Assembly (NCBI GenBank): GCA_034401135.1
Contig: JAWZSP010000008.1
Span: forward strand, 372,001-436,000
Direction: 5' to 3'
Length of the DNA: 64,000 nucleotides
DNA from: Volutella citrinella
Taxonomy: Eukaryota; Ascomycota; Sordariomycetes; Hypocreales; Nectriaceae
This document shows positions 33,381 to 46,069 of this stretch, piece after piece. The translations under genes and the position numbers were made by a program. Every line of letters starts with the position of its first letter. Position 1 is the stretch's first letter. Below the pieces are notes generated by a model, which worked only from the letters and a program-made list of their open reading frames with translations, ran no database searches and was not told the origin of the DNA.

Positions 33381-36073
33381 TTATTCTACGACTTTCCAAG
33401 TCATCATGTCCTCGTCGCCCACACCTGTGCCCACCCCGAAGGTGTATGATCCCTCAGGCACAACCCACTTGTCGTCCTCCCACAGCGCTGCGTCGCGCTT
33501 GTTAAGCTTGAGGACAATCGTCTCAGAATCCTTTGGAGCGAGCTCTTGCGTCTTCTCAAATCCAACGAGCCTAGTATCCTCCTTTCCTTCAGACTGCCAC
33601 AGGTAAGCCTGCACCACAAAGGATCCAGCGAGTTCTCCAGCATTTGTAACCTGCACTGTGACCTCCCAAAAGTCGCTTGTATCGACAACACCGGTGATTT
33701 GAGCGCCAAAGGCCGTATAGCTTTCTCCGTATCCAAACCACCATTGGGGACTTGCAGACGTGTTGGCGTTGTACCACCGGTAGCCCACGTTCGATCCCTC
33801 CTTGTAGTGCACCTTGCCGTCAACCCCAGGCCATAGATCAGTGTCTTTGCTGAAATCTAGGTCTGCGTATTTCTTTGGCCAAGAGATAGGCAGCCTTCCG
33901 GACGGGTTTACTCGACCAAGGAGGATATCTGCCAGGGCATTGCCCGCCTCCTGGCCACCGTAGAAGGCCTGAAGGAACGTGTTGGCCTGGTCAATCCATG
34001 GCAACTCGACCGGCGAGCCGGACTGATTGACAAAAATCAGATTTTCTGGCCTCTTCACCTTGCTGAGGAGTTGGCCAGCAAGGTAGTCTTGGTCGCCTGG
34101 CATGGCCATGGACTTTCGGTCGTAGCCCTCGCTCTCCCACTCGTCGGTGAGACCGAGAACAACAACGGAGAAAGCACTGTCATCTGCAAGTGCGATGGCC
34201 TCCTGACAAAGAACTTCTCGGGTCGCCAGCTCTTCTTCAAAGCCGATACGTATAGAGGGGTGCGCGGCAAAGTGGACATTTACTTCCTCGTCCTGCTTTG
34301 TCCAGGCCTCAACCACGACAGAGTATTCCTTGCCTGCTTGCATCTGCACGGATCCAGTGACTTCGACGCTGCCGAAAGTATAAAAGATCTCGTCCCTCTT
34401 TTTCCACCCTCGATTATCAATGACTATTTCCCCATCAACGTACAGGACAGCTTCGCCAATGCTGCTGATGCTAAAGGCATGGCTTCCCGTAGTCTTGGGG
34501 GTAAGCGTCGATGTGATTCGCAAGGAGTATGGGGGCACGGGATCAACCCTGAGGGAGCTAGGGGCCGTGTCGGACAGATCCAGCAATGAAGAGCCACGGA
34601 ATTGCGTCTCAGTAACGTCCCCGGAGAGATCCGTGCTGGCAAAGTAGTCAAGGCAGAGGAAGCCGTCGGCCGCAGGCTTCCCAGATCGCTCAGTACGCCA
34701 CTGTGTGCTGGATAACACGGGCAGCCACTTCCGGCCCTTAGATCCTAGTGCATGTTTCACAGACACATCAACCCCCATTTCCTTGGCCACAGACTTGAAC
34801 GACTCCATAGGGTGGCTGATATACTGCGGGTTCATGCTCGCCGAACCGCCACCACCGGGAGTTCCCTGGAGCGCGTTTGGCCCGATGAATGCAACTTGAC
34901 TGCCATTCAGGCTCTTTGCGGGTAGTGGTAACGCCTTGGCTTGGTTTTTGAGGAGCACAATCCCACTGGCGGCAATGTGGCGGATAAGTTCGATGTCCTC
35001 CTTGGTTGTGCTGGATGTCTCAGGCGAATCCCTCGTCGCCCGCGCAGCTTCGGGCGTGAGCCCCAGGAGGCCCTGCTTCTGCGCCAGCTCGAGTACTCTC
35101 GTCACAGATGCATTAATGGACTGTTCTATTCTGGAAGCTTCCTCCGGGGTTGCCTCGGAAAGAAGCTGCAGAAGCTGCTTGCCGCGGCGCTCTGGCGGAC
35201 CGGGCATCTCCAGGTCCAGGCCAGCCAGCAGACTGTCCACGGTCGAGTTTGTGCCTCCCCAGTCACTCATGACAAGACCAGAGAAGCCCCATTCTTTTCG
35301 AAGAACTTCTTGTATGTTTTTGACCGACATGTCGGCGTGGTGGCCGTTGATCTTGTTGTACGACGTCATGATGCACTTGGGCTGAGACTGAGAGCGCACA
35401 ACCATTTCAAAGGGCCTCAGGTAGATCTCGCGGAGAGCCTTTTCGGTGATTCCGGCATCGATGCTAAATCTTTCAAATTCCTGTTCATTGGCCACACTGA
35501 TACTGGGTTAGCAAGATGACGGAGTGTGAGGATAACGTAGATTGCGCCAACTTACAAATGCTTTGCTGTCGCCGCCACCTCGCCAGTCTCCTGGACTCCA
35601 GTCACATATTCGACAGCCAGAGAGCCGCTGAGGAATGGATCCTCGCCGAAACATTCAAAGTTCCTCCCGCCCAGGGGATTACGCGCACAGCAGATGGTCG
35701 GGGCCAGCAGGACGTGGGCTGATTTCGTCTTCGTCTCACGGCACAGCAAACGGCCAAGGTCCCGTAGCAGCGGCTTAGACCACGTCGCTGCTTGGCATAC
35801 TGGGCTTGGTACAAAGGCAGCCGTGGTTCCGTCGACGGCAAACTTGCCGCGGGCGCCAGAAGGACCATCCGTCGTCTGTGTGGCTAGGTCAGAACTCAGA
35901 GCCAGGAAGTAAAGTCGCTAATAATGGGGGAGGGAGGGGCTCACCTTGATTGAGCCTATCCCCAACCGTGGAATCTCTTGGGTGTGCCATGTATCAGCAC
36001 CGCTCAGGAGAGAGACCTTTTCTTCCAGCGTCAACTGAGCAAGCAACCCCTTGACCTCGTTATCGGCCGCCAT
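33381..36073 (-). CDS. GH3 beta-glucosidase with PA14 domain
   Basis: Three exons, 36073-35945, 35875-35556 and 35496-33381, encode 854 aa. Order of parts: GH3 N-terminal barrel (LLSGADTWHT at the start, TTDGPSGARG, GRNFECFGEDP). The catalytic nucleophile is Asp228 in VMSDWGGTNST. The GH3 C-terminal sandwich follows, with a PA14 insert at roughly residues 425-560 (EAVLYVDGEIVIDN). A fibronectin-III-like end contains KLNKRDAALW. No signal peptide is visible, so it is probably intracellular, as several PA14 GH3 enzymes are. It should release glucose from imported oligosaccharides. It is divergent from the sugar transporter at 36855, a frequent arrangement for disaccharide use. Confidence 0.93.
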
Positions 36074-36854
36074 CGTGGGCGAGACCGGCGTGTGAGATAG
36101 TTCACGGACGACTTCACTCAGCTAGGACGTTATCTTCCGAGATTGTTGAAGCGGCTGAGGGCACATGCCAGGGAGAGGAAGACTGGCCTGCGGAAATTAT
36201 AGGCGCCTGGTCAAGATATGCAGTCTAGCCATTGACCTGGAGCGCGCGCAACGGTCAGTTCTATCAGAGGGTCTAGCTGGATGGAGGCATTATTGAGTAC
36301 CGACGATACTCCGATGGAATGCGGATGGCTGGGCGCAAAGTGCGTTTATTGGGCCAACTCATGCTGTGGGCCGTCCAAAGTGGTATCAAGTTTGCTCATG
36401 ATTCAAGGCCTAGTCGACCCCGCTGCGACGGAAGTCAAAAGCGGCCGTCTCCCATTCGTCACTCCGAAGATAGGCGAGACATCGGCGAAGGGCATCATCT
36501 CAATGGCCAATGAGGAATCTTTGCGCGCTGGAGCCTTGCACCCCAACTAGTCACTCGTCTAGTGGCTCCGCCGTGGTAAGATGCCTCATTCGCTGCTAAG
36601 ACTCCAGGCTAGAGCCCCCAGATACCGGTTCTGGGGTTTTCGCTCCACTCGCGGGGAGAATGGAGATAACTTATCATTTCTCCAGGTTCAGAATCGACCG
36701 GGGCACGGCTCTAGAGGGATCCGCTCCCAGTTCCGAGTTCTCGGAGAGACGGGGAGGGTCCCCGATCGTTATATAATTCCGTCTAAATCCCTCCCAGGAC
36801 GCTTACATCTCTGGAGACGAATCCTGCTGCTCACTATCCTACTCGAATACCAAC
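36074..36854. promoter_or_regulatory. Divergent promoter between GH3 glucosidase and sugar transporter
   Basis: 781 bases. It holds the 5' flanks of both genes, including a tatata stretch near 36772, about 80 bases before the transporter ATG. Two CTCCAGG/CCAGG-type stretches and ccccg near 36700-36760 may be carbon-response sites, but the evidence is weak. Confidence 0.5.
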
Positions 36855-38679
36855 ATGGCTCCAAACGAGCCGCCCGCAACTCAGGATGAGATTCAGACGA
36901 GCCGGTTCTCGGTGTCTGGCACCTATCTGCTAGCCATGTGCTGCTTTGTCGCAACCGCAAACGCAGCCACCCAGGGATACGACTCGTCCATGATGGTATA
37001 ATCTTCATCCTCTCTGACGCGGCCAACTGCTGACCGCTGACTCTGACTCTCCTCGCAGAACGGCCTTCAGATTTTGCCATCCTACACCGAGTACTTTGGG
37101 CTGAACACGACCCTGGTGGCCTTGAACGTCGCCATTGTCTTCCTGGGCTCCGTCATTGCCATGCCGTTTGCCGGCCCCATCTCCGACAAGCTCGGCCGAA
37201 AATGGGGTATCGCAATCACAGCCTTCATCGCCATGGCTGGCGCCGCGATCCAGGCCGCTGCTGTCCACGAGGCAATGTTCTGCATCGGAAGAATGCTCGT
37301 CGGATTCTCCGTGACGACCGGAGCAACGGCAGCCCCAGCGTGAGTTGACCAAGATGCGAGTGCAAAGAGCCTGAATACTCAACTCGACGATCGATAGATA
37401 CATCTCCGAAGTCGCTCACCCCAAGAACCGAGTTATGCTTGGTGGCTTGTACGGAACTACATGGTACATTGGCAGTCTGATGGCCGCTGGTGTCACCTAC
37501 GGAAGCCAATTCATCGATTCAACCTGGTCATGGCGCTTGCCTTCACTGGTAGGTCGAGACTCGAGAGGCATGTAAGCCAGCACGAGACGCGCTAACAGAG
37601 AGTGCAGCTGCAATTCATCCCGTCCATCCTTTGTCTCATTCCACTCCCATTCCTCCCAGAGAGCCCGCGATGGCTAATCTATCAAGACCGCCACGAAGAA
37701 GCCCTGGCAATGATGACCAAGTATCATGCCAATGGTGACCCCAACTCCATCATTGTTTCTTTAGAATACGAGGAAATCTGTCAGACTCTCTCGCACGAGA
37801 AGAATGTCCAAAACACCACATTCAAGACCCTCTTTTCCACCCGTCCAAACAGGTGGAGAATCGGCGTGACCATTGCGGTTGCTGGTGAGTTCAATGCTTC
37901 GAAACTAGATAGAATCTATGCAGCTAACAGAACTTGTCCGTTAGTCTTCAGCCAAGTCAGTGGCAACAACATCATCACGTACTACCTAGGAACCGTCCTG
38001 GACTCGGCTGGAATCAAGGATATGAAGACCTAGTTGGGCATCAATATCGGCATGTCCGCGTTCAATCTGCTATGCGCTGCTGTTGGTACCGCCCTGACAG
38101 AACACGTCGGTCGAAAGAATGGGTTCCGTAAGTACACTCTACGTAGCACTTCCTCGCGCACCATTCTAACTGTTTGCGCCAGTCTACTCCACAGGCATCA
38201 TGGCCCTTATTCTGTTCCCAGTGGCCGCTCTCACCAAGGTCTACGCCCCAGACCCCACGCTCGCTTCTTCCGCCGCCCAAGTTGCCCTAATCTTCCTCTT
38301 CTACGGATCCTACTCGGTGGTATGGACTCCTCTGGCCACGCTGTATCCCGTTGAGATTCTCTCCTACTCGATGCGCGCCAACGGTCTCGGCTTGTACAAT
38401 GGCGTTGTCTACGGTACCGCCTTTTTCAACACCTTTGCCATCCCATATGCCATGGAGTGGTCCGCCTTTGGCTTCTACTTGATCACGGCGGGGTGGAATC
38501 TCCTTTTCGAGGTCCCCATTATCTGGTTCTACTTTGCTGAGACGAAGCGGAAGACGCTGGAGGAGATTGACATCATTTTTGAGGGTGTGCGACACTCGGA
38601 TCTCGAGGTTACGATTGGAGAGGTCATTAGAGGGAAGGCGGACCTGAGCCAGGTCGAGAAGGTCAAGGCATTGAACTGA
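36855..38679 (+). pseudogene. MFS sugar transporter (lactose/cellobiose type) with in-frame stop at codon 313
   Basis: Six exons, 36855-36995, 37059-37339, 37398-37548, 37608-37884, 37945-38127 and 38183-38679, give 510 codons ending at 38679, but TAG at 38031-38033 interrupts the frame. Sugar-porter features are intact on both sides: TQGYDSS near the start, LGRKWGI, PESPRWLI, VSGNNIITYYLG and AETKRKTLEEIDIIF. The stop sits in DMKT-TAG-LGINIGM. A single C-to-T change (CAG to TAG) explains it, since the position is usually glutamine or polar. No plausible intron removes it: the nearest GT-AG would be 39 nt and delete conserved residues. If real, the gene makes a truncated, six- to seven-helix product and is probably inactive. 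A base error is the main alternative. It is divergent from the GH3 glucosidase. Confidence 0.8.
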
Positions 38680-38777
38680 AGCCATGCCAAGATTTTCTGC
38701 ACGCATTCACTAGGGTTTGCTATAGATACTAAAGCACTCTGATAGTAATACCATTCTCCATGATTTGACTTGTTCCG

Positions 38778-39768
38778 TCACTGGGCAGTATATCCGCCGT
38801 CAACTGGCAAACATACCCCAGTGACCCATCTAGATTCTGGGCTGGCGAGGAATATCGCAGCTCCCACAATATCCTCTGGCACTCCGACACCGTGAAGGGG
38901 GTGTCGACTGCCGATGTCCGCGCCATCGTCAAGGTGCGTAACCGTATTCATGTAGATTGCTGTCCGTGTGTCTGTTGGCCAGATTAGCGTAGCTCAAGTC
39001 TTGCCCTTTCTGGCTATCGCAAGCAGAGTCTTACAGCCAGGGCAGATTGCATTGCAGTGGATCTGATCCTCGGCGTAGTCAAGCGCGACTTGGCGCGCCA
39101 GATTAGCCACGGCTGATTTTGAGGCAGCGTACGAGCCTTGACTGTCAGCGATGCTTCTCTCTGGGCAGCCAAGTATTGCGTACAGTTATAGCGCCCACCC
39201 GTCAGGCCAAAGATTGACGACATGTTTATGATCCAACCCCTGTCTTGGTTTCCGGTAACTGGCTGAAGAAGCATCTGCTTGATGACGTGCTTGGACGTGA
39301 GGAATACGGATCTGGCATTGACTGCCATTGTGGTATCCCAAGTCTCATCCGCGGTTTCATGAAGCCTTCGAGGGGCGCCCATTGCCTCCATCGAGATCCC
39401 TGCGTTGTTCACTAGTCTGGCATTTAATTAGCAGTGTCGAATTGGGACCATGCCATGGGTACACCGTACACGTCAATCCGGCCGTATGCTCTGACGGCTT
39501 GCTCCACCATCGCCTCGACTTGGTCCGAGTCGCTCAAGTCTGCCTTGACGAACATTGCTTGTCCGCCCTCGCGGCGTATCAGTTCGTCTGTGGCGACCTG
39601 ACATTCAGCTTCGACTTCTCGTCGTGCACCGAGCCTAAGGTCCACGCAAACGATCGACGCCCCCTCCCGCGCGTATCCCAATGCGATGGCTCGTCCAAGG
39701 CCCGAGGACGAGCCAGTCACGATGCAAATTTTGCCATGGAGGCGCGAATTGCTGCCCATTGAAGCCAT
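38778..39768 (-). CDS. Short-chain dehydrogenase/reductase (classical, glucose dehydrogenase/3-oxoacyl reductase type)
   Basis: Four exons, 39768-39470, 39416-39184, 39136-39035 and 38971-38778, encode 275 aa. The cofactor loop is IVTGSSSGLGRAIA. Next come VNNAGISME, INMSSIFG, the catalytic YAASK, and the substrate-loop start PGYTRTAIYM. The C-terminal ending VTGVCLPVDGGYTAQ is the usual Ser/GGY tail. It should oxidise or reduce an alcohol or sugar with NAD(P). It is convergent with the sugar transporter and follows the second Zn2Cys6 regulator on the same strand, so it may belong to the sugar module (inference). Two further in-frame ATGs upstream (39849, 39759) leave the exact start slightly open. 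Confidence 0.9.
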
Positions 39769-40020
39769 GGAAATTGATGATTCCGGTTTTATTGTGCTTT
39801 GAAGAGGGGTACGTTGCATTTCGCCCAGAAGCAAGTGTTGCTGCATAGCTACATCATCGATCGTTGAATTGACTTTTGTGGCGCTCGGCCACTGTTCACA
39901 TCCCGAGACGCCGACCATGAACCAACGATCTAGGAAACTTTTCAATGGTAAACCCAACCACACTAGCAGGCATTGAAGCTCCATCACGCATATCTGAGAA
40001 GCTACAGCACGTATTCAACA

Positions 40021-41642
40021 TCAGTACACGACCAAGTCCACCCCAATGTTGTTCGCAAACTCATCCCACCGCGCTCCCGCCCCCGTCTCCCAGTACTCCT
40101 CCAAGAATTTCCGGATGTAAAGGCAGTTTGCCAAACCGTGCCGGGCCATCGCTAATATCCTGTCGGCAAAGAAGTATCTCTGCGTGTCGGTCATTGCCTC
40201 GCACCCGGCCGAGAGCAACGGCCACAGAAGTGGGATATTGACTTGAGAATACTTGTCCATCTTTTCGGCAGTGTCCATCATGGCATTGACGGCACATTGG
40301 ACCTTTGGGTGATATTTAGGAAGGTCGTCGACGCGTCGGTAGAGACATAGTAGTGTTGCATTGAGGAGAAGCACATGGCTGTTGCGCAGGTCGTTGTCTG
40401 CTTCCACGGCCTCGATATCTAATGTGCTCCGATATTGCAATTGAAGCAGCTTGGCTTCCAGGGATCTGGCAGGTATTCCAACGCAGCCAAGACGTGACAG
40501 CTCATGAGAAACGAGCCGTTCTGGTAAGGCAGTGTCGTTGTTATCCTTAACAATGTCGGCCAGATCGCAAACTTGATTCAAGATTGCCAGAAGCTCTAAG
40601 GAGAAGCCGGTTACTAGCTCCATGTATCCGGAATCTGGCATTGAATTAATCAACTCGGCAAGATCGGGTAGCAAGCTTTTCCTTTGGCGATACGCGGCCG
40701 GGTTTGAAAGCCTGTCCATTATGATCAGGTGAATGCACCAGCCGATGCTAATTGCCCACAGACTATCCACATCACGTCTTTGATTGCCTTGCCTAATGAG
40801 GTGAAGTGCCCCAGTAAGGTGATTGCGGAAAGCTCTTGTATCTTTGCCACAGAGGCATGTCGTGGCCAACATCAAAGCCGCGGGTAATAGAGCCGGGTTG
40901 CTGGTCGTTGAAGGGGCGTCTAAAATCCCTTGCCGTAGTCCCGACAGACAGCTCATTGTCGCCTTTATCCCGTGGACGTGAGATGCTCCGTCTCCTTTGA
41001 GGCGCGAGAAGTGGCTGCAGCTGGCTGCGAGCAGTGCCTCTAGCATGCAAGTGTTTGCTTCGGCCACTGGCAGAAGCGAGCTCAAGATTTCCTGAGGGTG
41101 CAGTGGAAAGTAGATAATCGAGGTGTGTTTGACAAAATGGTCAAGATGGAAACGCGACGTGTCAGTCTTGAGGGTAGGGAAGAGTTTTGGGCAGTACGGC
41201 AAGGATATGCTCCGCTTCGGGGAGAGGGACGGTTCGCATGCCTGTTGGCTAGGACTTGGCCGAATGATGGAGTTTCCGGATCTGCAAATCCGATCTGAGA
41301 CGCTAGATTTCAAATGGCTCCCATCAAATGGCTCTTTTCTGGGTGATCCAACCGAGGCCTTTAGAGAGAAGCATTAGCGATCGCTCAAGGACAAGGCATC
41401 TAACATACCGTTATAGAGGCTCGCTTGGGCCTTGATTGCACGAGACTTAGCTCGTAGCAGCAGTATCGTGGAAATTTAGAGCACCTTGTACAGACTGGCT
41501 TCTTCTCATCGCACTGCCTTTGAGGTTAGGACATAGGCATTGCCAGCTGTCGCGGCCTCTATCTCACCTTGGCCCTCTTCCTGCGGCATTCGGTGCAACC
41601 AGCACGTCGCCTCTTGACTTGTTCCATGGCAAAGCATACCAT
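40021..41642 (-). CDS. Zn(II)2Cys6 fungal transcription factor (second regulator)
   Basis: Three exons, 41642-41568, 41513-41409 and 41358-40021, give 505 aa. Spliced, the start MVCFAMEQVKRRRAG is followed by C-TEC-RRKRAKC-DEKKPVC-TRC-SKFPRYC, a complete binuclear zinc cluster split across an intron after the RRKRAK stretch. A second ATG at 41627 would also keep it. The large third exon is the fungal-specific middle region, with FPLHPQEIL, LLAASCSHFSRL and AGCEAMTDTQRYFFADR typical of the Fungal_trans_2 group. It should act in the nucleus. Position beside the SDR, transporter and GH3 enzyme suggests a sugar-pathway regulator (inference). Confidence 0.9.
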
Positions 41643-42481
41643 TTATGTCACCTCCCAAGAAATAAGGTCCCTGCGCATGCCCAATAGCGTGGTTGGCGTC
41701 CGAGATCAAGACTGACCAGGTCGAGCAGCGGCAGTATCGGCTCTCTTGGCGGTGTTGCCGGATTTTTGGGGCAGAAAAGAAGAAATAACAAACCGCTAAT
41801 CCCGTCTGACCTATCCACTACTATGCTTTTCAATAACTCGCAGCATTCTCCGCATCTCCATGTTCCACCTGAGGATAGAATAGAGAGAGAGCGTCAGTCA
41901 AACTGCAAACATCCATTACACCGACGTTTTACCGATGAAACAAATCAAGCAAGCTAGGCCGTCTTCAGAAAAAGAAGCGTCCTCACCAATCGGAACATTG
42001 ATCTTGCTTCTGCTACATCCACTCCCAGAATGGCGGCGAATTGTTTGGACCTGCCCGAAACGTATTTTCATATTCTCGGGAGAGCTTTTCTCCTATTGGA
42101 TCTAAACATGGTGTTAAATTTAGTTCCCATCTTCGGCTAGTTCCGTGAGCCTCCTATAAGGCTATAAATCCATATGGACAAACGGGTTGATGATATACTA
42201 CGCACACTCAGGATAAGATCGATGTTGGTTCCGTGCCACACGGACAAACACATGCACTCCGGTACATCCTTTCGAGTCTGTCAAGATGTGACTGCGACGC
42301 TTCAGGCGTTCCATCCAACAGAGGAACATCGCAGCTGGTCAGTTAGTAAAACAAGCCCGTCATGTTGAGGTTTCAGCCACCCCAGGCACGCCTACATCTT
42401 GGCAATGAGCTCCACACAGATGGCTAGAACGCGAGGCAAACACGGCGGCTTTTCATTTGTGATAGCGCTAAATTCCCAGTG
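41643..42481. other. Intergenic
   Basis: 839 bases upstream of the regulator and downstream of the membrane protein. Moderately AT-rich; no gene recognised. Confidence 0.5.
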
Positions 42482-43340
42482 TCATGATCCCGCAGGCCCG
42501 TGGCTTCTCGAATTACTCGTGTACTCATCAAGCTCTGATTCCTCCTTTTTCGTGTCACCGTCCCCGTATATCTTGTGAACCAACCATACGCACATCACAA
42601 GTATCAAGGGCCTATCGTTGTTAGTCTGGTCGACTATGCTCGTGCGCGAAGGGACTCACTGGAACAGCAGCCGAAACACCCCCACAGTCTCAATCAGACC
42701 AACGCCCACCAGGCAAGCGTTCTTGCCGTTCTCAAAGTGGCAATCAATCCCTTGCACGGCGCCGACCGCCATCAATCCGGACAGAAACGGGCCAACCATG
42801 AGAAAGAATACCCAAATGACAAGTATTATGCGGAAGAGCAGCCGTCTTATAGGGCTCGGGTGGGCCGGGGAGGTGTTGAAACAGTCGAGCGGGAGCCAGG
42901 GGCTGAGGAAGAAGAAGCAGAAGATGCTGAGGAATTCGATGGTGCTGGGGATGAGGCAGACCAGGCTATGGATGCGTTAGCTGGAGAGAGTCGCAATTGG
43001 GTGGTGGGAGTGCATACACTGGGTAGGGAGCTCGGCGGAGGCTGAGCTGCGTGATTGGGATCCACGAGACAATCATGCCGCAGAGCCAGGGCACCATCAT
43101 GACCAAGATCATGGCAGGGTGCGGCTGCTTCCCTTTTTTGTTCGCAGAAGCGCCAGCGCCAGCCGCGTCGCCGGGCTCGTGGTCGTCGAGCAGCCTCCGC
43201 CCGACCTCGACATCTTCGTCGGGCGTCAGCAGGCTCGAGGCGGAGCTGTCGGTCGAGAGCCTGGTCGGCGCATCGGGGTTCCGCTTGTAGGGGTCATCGG
43301 ATCGGGGCGCATCGGTCGTGGCCGCGTACGGGTCGGGCAT
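42482..43340 (-). CDS. Four-helix membrane protein of unknown function
   Basis: Three exons, 43340-43018, 42965-42660 and 42611-42482, encode 252 aa. The first intron uses the GTATGC donor, which restores frame to YPVLVCLIPST. The N-terminal ~75 residues are polar (MPDPYAATTDAPRSDDPYKR), followed by helix 1 (HPAMILVMMVPWLCGMIVSW), helix 2 (FLSIFCFFFLSPWL), helix 3 (LLFRIILVIWVFFLMVGPF) and helix 4 (LLFQPLILVMCVWLVHKI). A short C-terminal tail ends AGS. No recognised domain. The polar head and alternating helices fit a small plasma-membrane or ER protein. It is downstream of the LaeA-like methyltransferase on the same strand, 1 kb away, so no operon-like link is implied. Confidence 0.75.
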
Positions 43341-44353
43341 GGTGTCCCAGGGAGGGGCTCGCAAGCATCCAGGTCGTGAGGACGGACGCGAGCTTGGCCT
43401 GCGACGGGAGTGTCGAGAGCAACTTTGGCCTCCTGCGCTAGGATCTCGGCAGCAGCCAGAGGGGCCTGAGACAAGCGCCTGTAGACGCTAGCGACGTCGC
43501 GTACCATTGGCCGCATGGGTCTGTCCACAGCGCTGGACCGGCACCTGCCCCGCCTAAGCCAGCGTCGATAAGGCAGAGCACGGTAGACGGGCTACGAGAT
43601 CGGGTCGCAGGACATGGGTATAGACATGCGGTCTTGCCACCTGATATTTGACTTGTGTCACGATCGAAATCGGTTCCGGTTTTTCTATTCTGCATACTGA
43701 CCTGCATCCCGAGCAACCGGTACCTGGTCCCAACTGTGGACACGTGGTGGCGCGCTGCACAGCATCGGCGGATCAACAGCTAATCCGCCATCCGATAACC
43801 TCGTTCCATTCCCATACCCTGTGTCAATGAATGTAATTCGAATCATCACAAAGTAACATCGCCTGTTTTAAAATGTAAATTTCCATCAGGTAGTTTTTTT
43901 TTCAAATTTTTAAAACCTTCTCGTCGATGTCTTATCCAAGACTCATCAGTACGTAAACATACTCTCGGAGTTCCATCACTCAACAAGAGCACGAGTACAG
44001 TCACAGCTAGCATGGTGTTATTCAATGCTCGCAAGTTTCTACTATTGAGAATTCTATTCAAAGGACTAACATCTTGCCGTCTCCATAGAGTTCGATAGAC
44101 AAGCCTCTGACAGGCTCATAGTGCACAGTGGACTAGGACAGGATTCAATATCGGCGATGAGTCTTGCAACGTCATTGCGCCATGACGCATACTCTAGTTT
44201 GCTAAACTGGTTCATAATCATCTAATATTGACCACTTCCCAGATATCACACTCAACAGATCCCAACCGTTTGTCCTGTCAGTCTGTGACTGCTCGCTTCC
44301 TCACCTTGGAGCGTAAACGAGTCTGCATCTCTTCCTCCATCGCTGTCTATCCT
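43341..44353. other. Intergenic
   Basis: 1.0 kb upstream of the four-helix protein. A T9 run occurs near 43894-43902. No gene recognised. Confidence 0.5.
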
Positions 44354-46069
44354 CTAGTCGTCGAGAGGACGCTGTGCATACACAACGTAGCTAGAGGCTG
44401 TCAGTAAAAGTGTCAATCTCCCCGCGGGGGGCAAACTGTGCCCGTGGTAGTCAACTCACTAGGGCCAGTATCCGTGCATCTTCGGATTCCGAATTTCCTT
44501 CCTGAGAAAGGCGAGGAACACTGTCACCTCATCCTCGGTCCACCCGAGGCCCTTCTGGAACATGCGCCTGACCATGGCGTCCAGGCCGTGCAGCAGATTC
44601 TCCATCTCCCATGCCCCGAGGAGCTTCATGCGCGGGTCCTTGGGCCAGGGGTTAAAGGGCAGCTTGAAGACGCGCTGGGTCACGTTCTGGTACCCGCGAT
44701 CCTCCAGCCAGCCCTTCCACTTCATGGGGTCCGTCAGGCTGGCGCCGAAGCTGGCAGACGCCGTCTCCATCATGGTGGAGAACTTGCGCAGGTAGCTGTC
44801 CTCGGGGATGGACTCGTCATCGCTGCCGAGGAGGCCGACGATGGCCTGCAGTTCGACCCAGCCTCCTGGTTTGGTATGGCTGTGATGGGCATTAGCGTCT
44901 GAGGACTGATAGCATCGTGGCAGTGTGTTGCAGAGCAGGGTCAAGGCTCCGAGGGTGGTAAACATACGTGTACATCTGGTCGATGAGGCGCGGCCAGTCT
45001 CGGATGGCCAGCAGCAGGTCCCGCCCATAGATGAAGTCGAAGCTATTCTCAGCCCACGCCCATTCTCGTTCAATGTCGTCAATCTCAAAGCGGCAGTTTG
45101 GAGGCACCCTGTCTTTTGCTCAGAACGCCTACAATGACCTTAATCACTTCGATTTGTACTTACCACTCCGGCTGTGTGGGCGCCACGTCTGTGCCTACAA
45201 CCTAGTGGACGTCAGTGCTGTCCATCGAGATGTTTGCCAGGTCAATTGACTCGTAGGTCGTGCAGCCTACCTCTGCTGCTGGGTACTCTTCGGCCATCTC
45301 GATGGACCAAATGCCTGTTGCAACTTGATCAGCACAGTGATTCACAGTAAAGTTGCGACTAGTTCAAGAGGAGAGACCAACCAGTGCCGCATCCCATGTC
45401 CAGGATTCTCTGGGGTTCCTCGAGAGGCGCGAGGAAGCGCTTCTTCCCGATCAATGCGCAGTACTTTGCGTGGCACATGTCGATGCGGTCAAGCTCGTCC
45501 TCGTCCATGGGCAAGCCATATTCTGTGGGTTGTGTTGTTCGTTAGCCCTTCAAACCGCCACAAGACGGGAAGCTGATGTCGGTAGCAGACTGCTTACCCT
45601 CTTTTCCATAGACGGCATACGTTCTGCCGCCCTCCACCTTTCCATTCAAGATGGAAGACGTCAGAGAGGTCAAGGATGATCGATCACTCTCGTCATCATA
45701 GGCCTGAGTGACGGTGGCTGTCAGCAATGTATCCAGGTGTCTGGGAGAATGGGGACAACGCTGTGCGCTCTAGAGGGATTATCGGCATGCAAAGCATTGC
45801 AAGGGTTCACTAGGATCCCTCTCATGCATTTGCGCCCCATCCGTTTGTGATATAGCCCCAACATTCGGGTGGGTCTCACGAACCTCGTCTTCGGCCACAC
45901 TCTCTTGATTCTAGAAGCACCATGGAATCAGCACGGCTGTCAATCCAGGTCCACCTGGTGAGAAGCATCACGCAGCGATCACAATCTGTCACTTCGCTCC
46001 CTCCTTCGCCTGTAAACTTACGCTATCGGGCTGGATAAACTCCTCCCGTTCAGGGTCTTCCGGACACAT
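44354..46069 (-). CDS. LaeA-like SAM-dependent methyltransferase
   Basis: Nine exons: 46069-46022, 45910-45880, 45717-45598, 45522-45382, 45314-45271, 45201-45164, 45108-44968, 44879-44460 and 44390-44354, encoding 339 aa. Several exons are under 50 nt. Joining restores motif I, ILDMGCGTGIW (residues 106-116), then VVGTDVAPTQPEWVPP and CRFEIDDIEREW. NSFDFIYGRDLL and the C-terminal region TKPGGWVELQA follow. This is the class I methyltransferase fold of the LaeA/TAM family, whose best-known members regulate secondary metabolism and development. It is divergent from the O-methyltransferase at 46839. Whether it is a global regulator or a tailoring enzyme cannot be told from sequence; multiple paralogues are usual in these fungi. 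Confidence 0.88.

Noticed and set aside
37994..38033. Alternative: a 39-nt intron that would remove the TAG in the transporter
   Set aside because: Far shorter than the other introns here and would delete the conserved VLDSAGI stretch.
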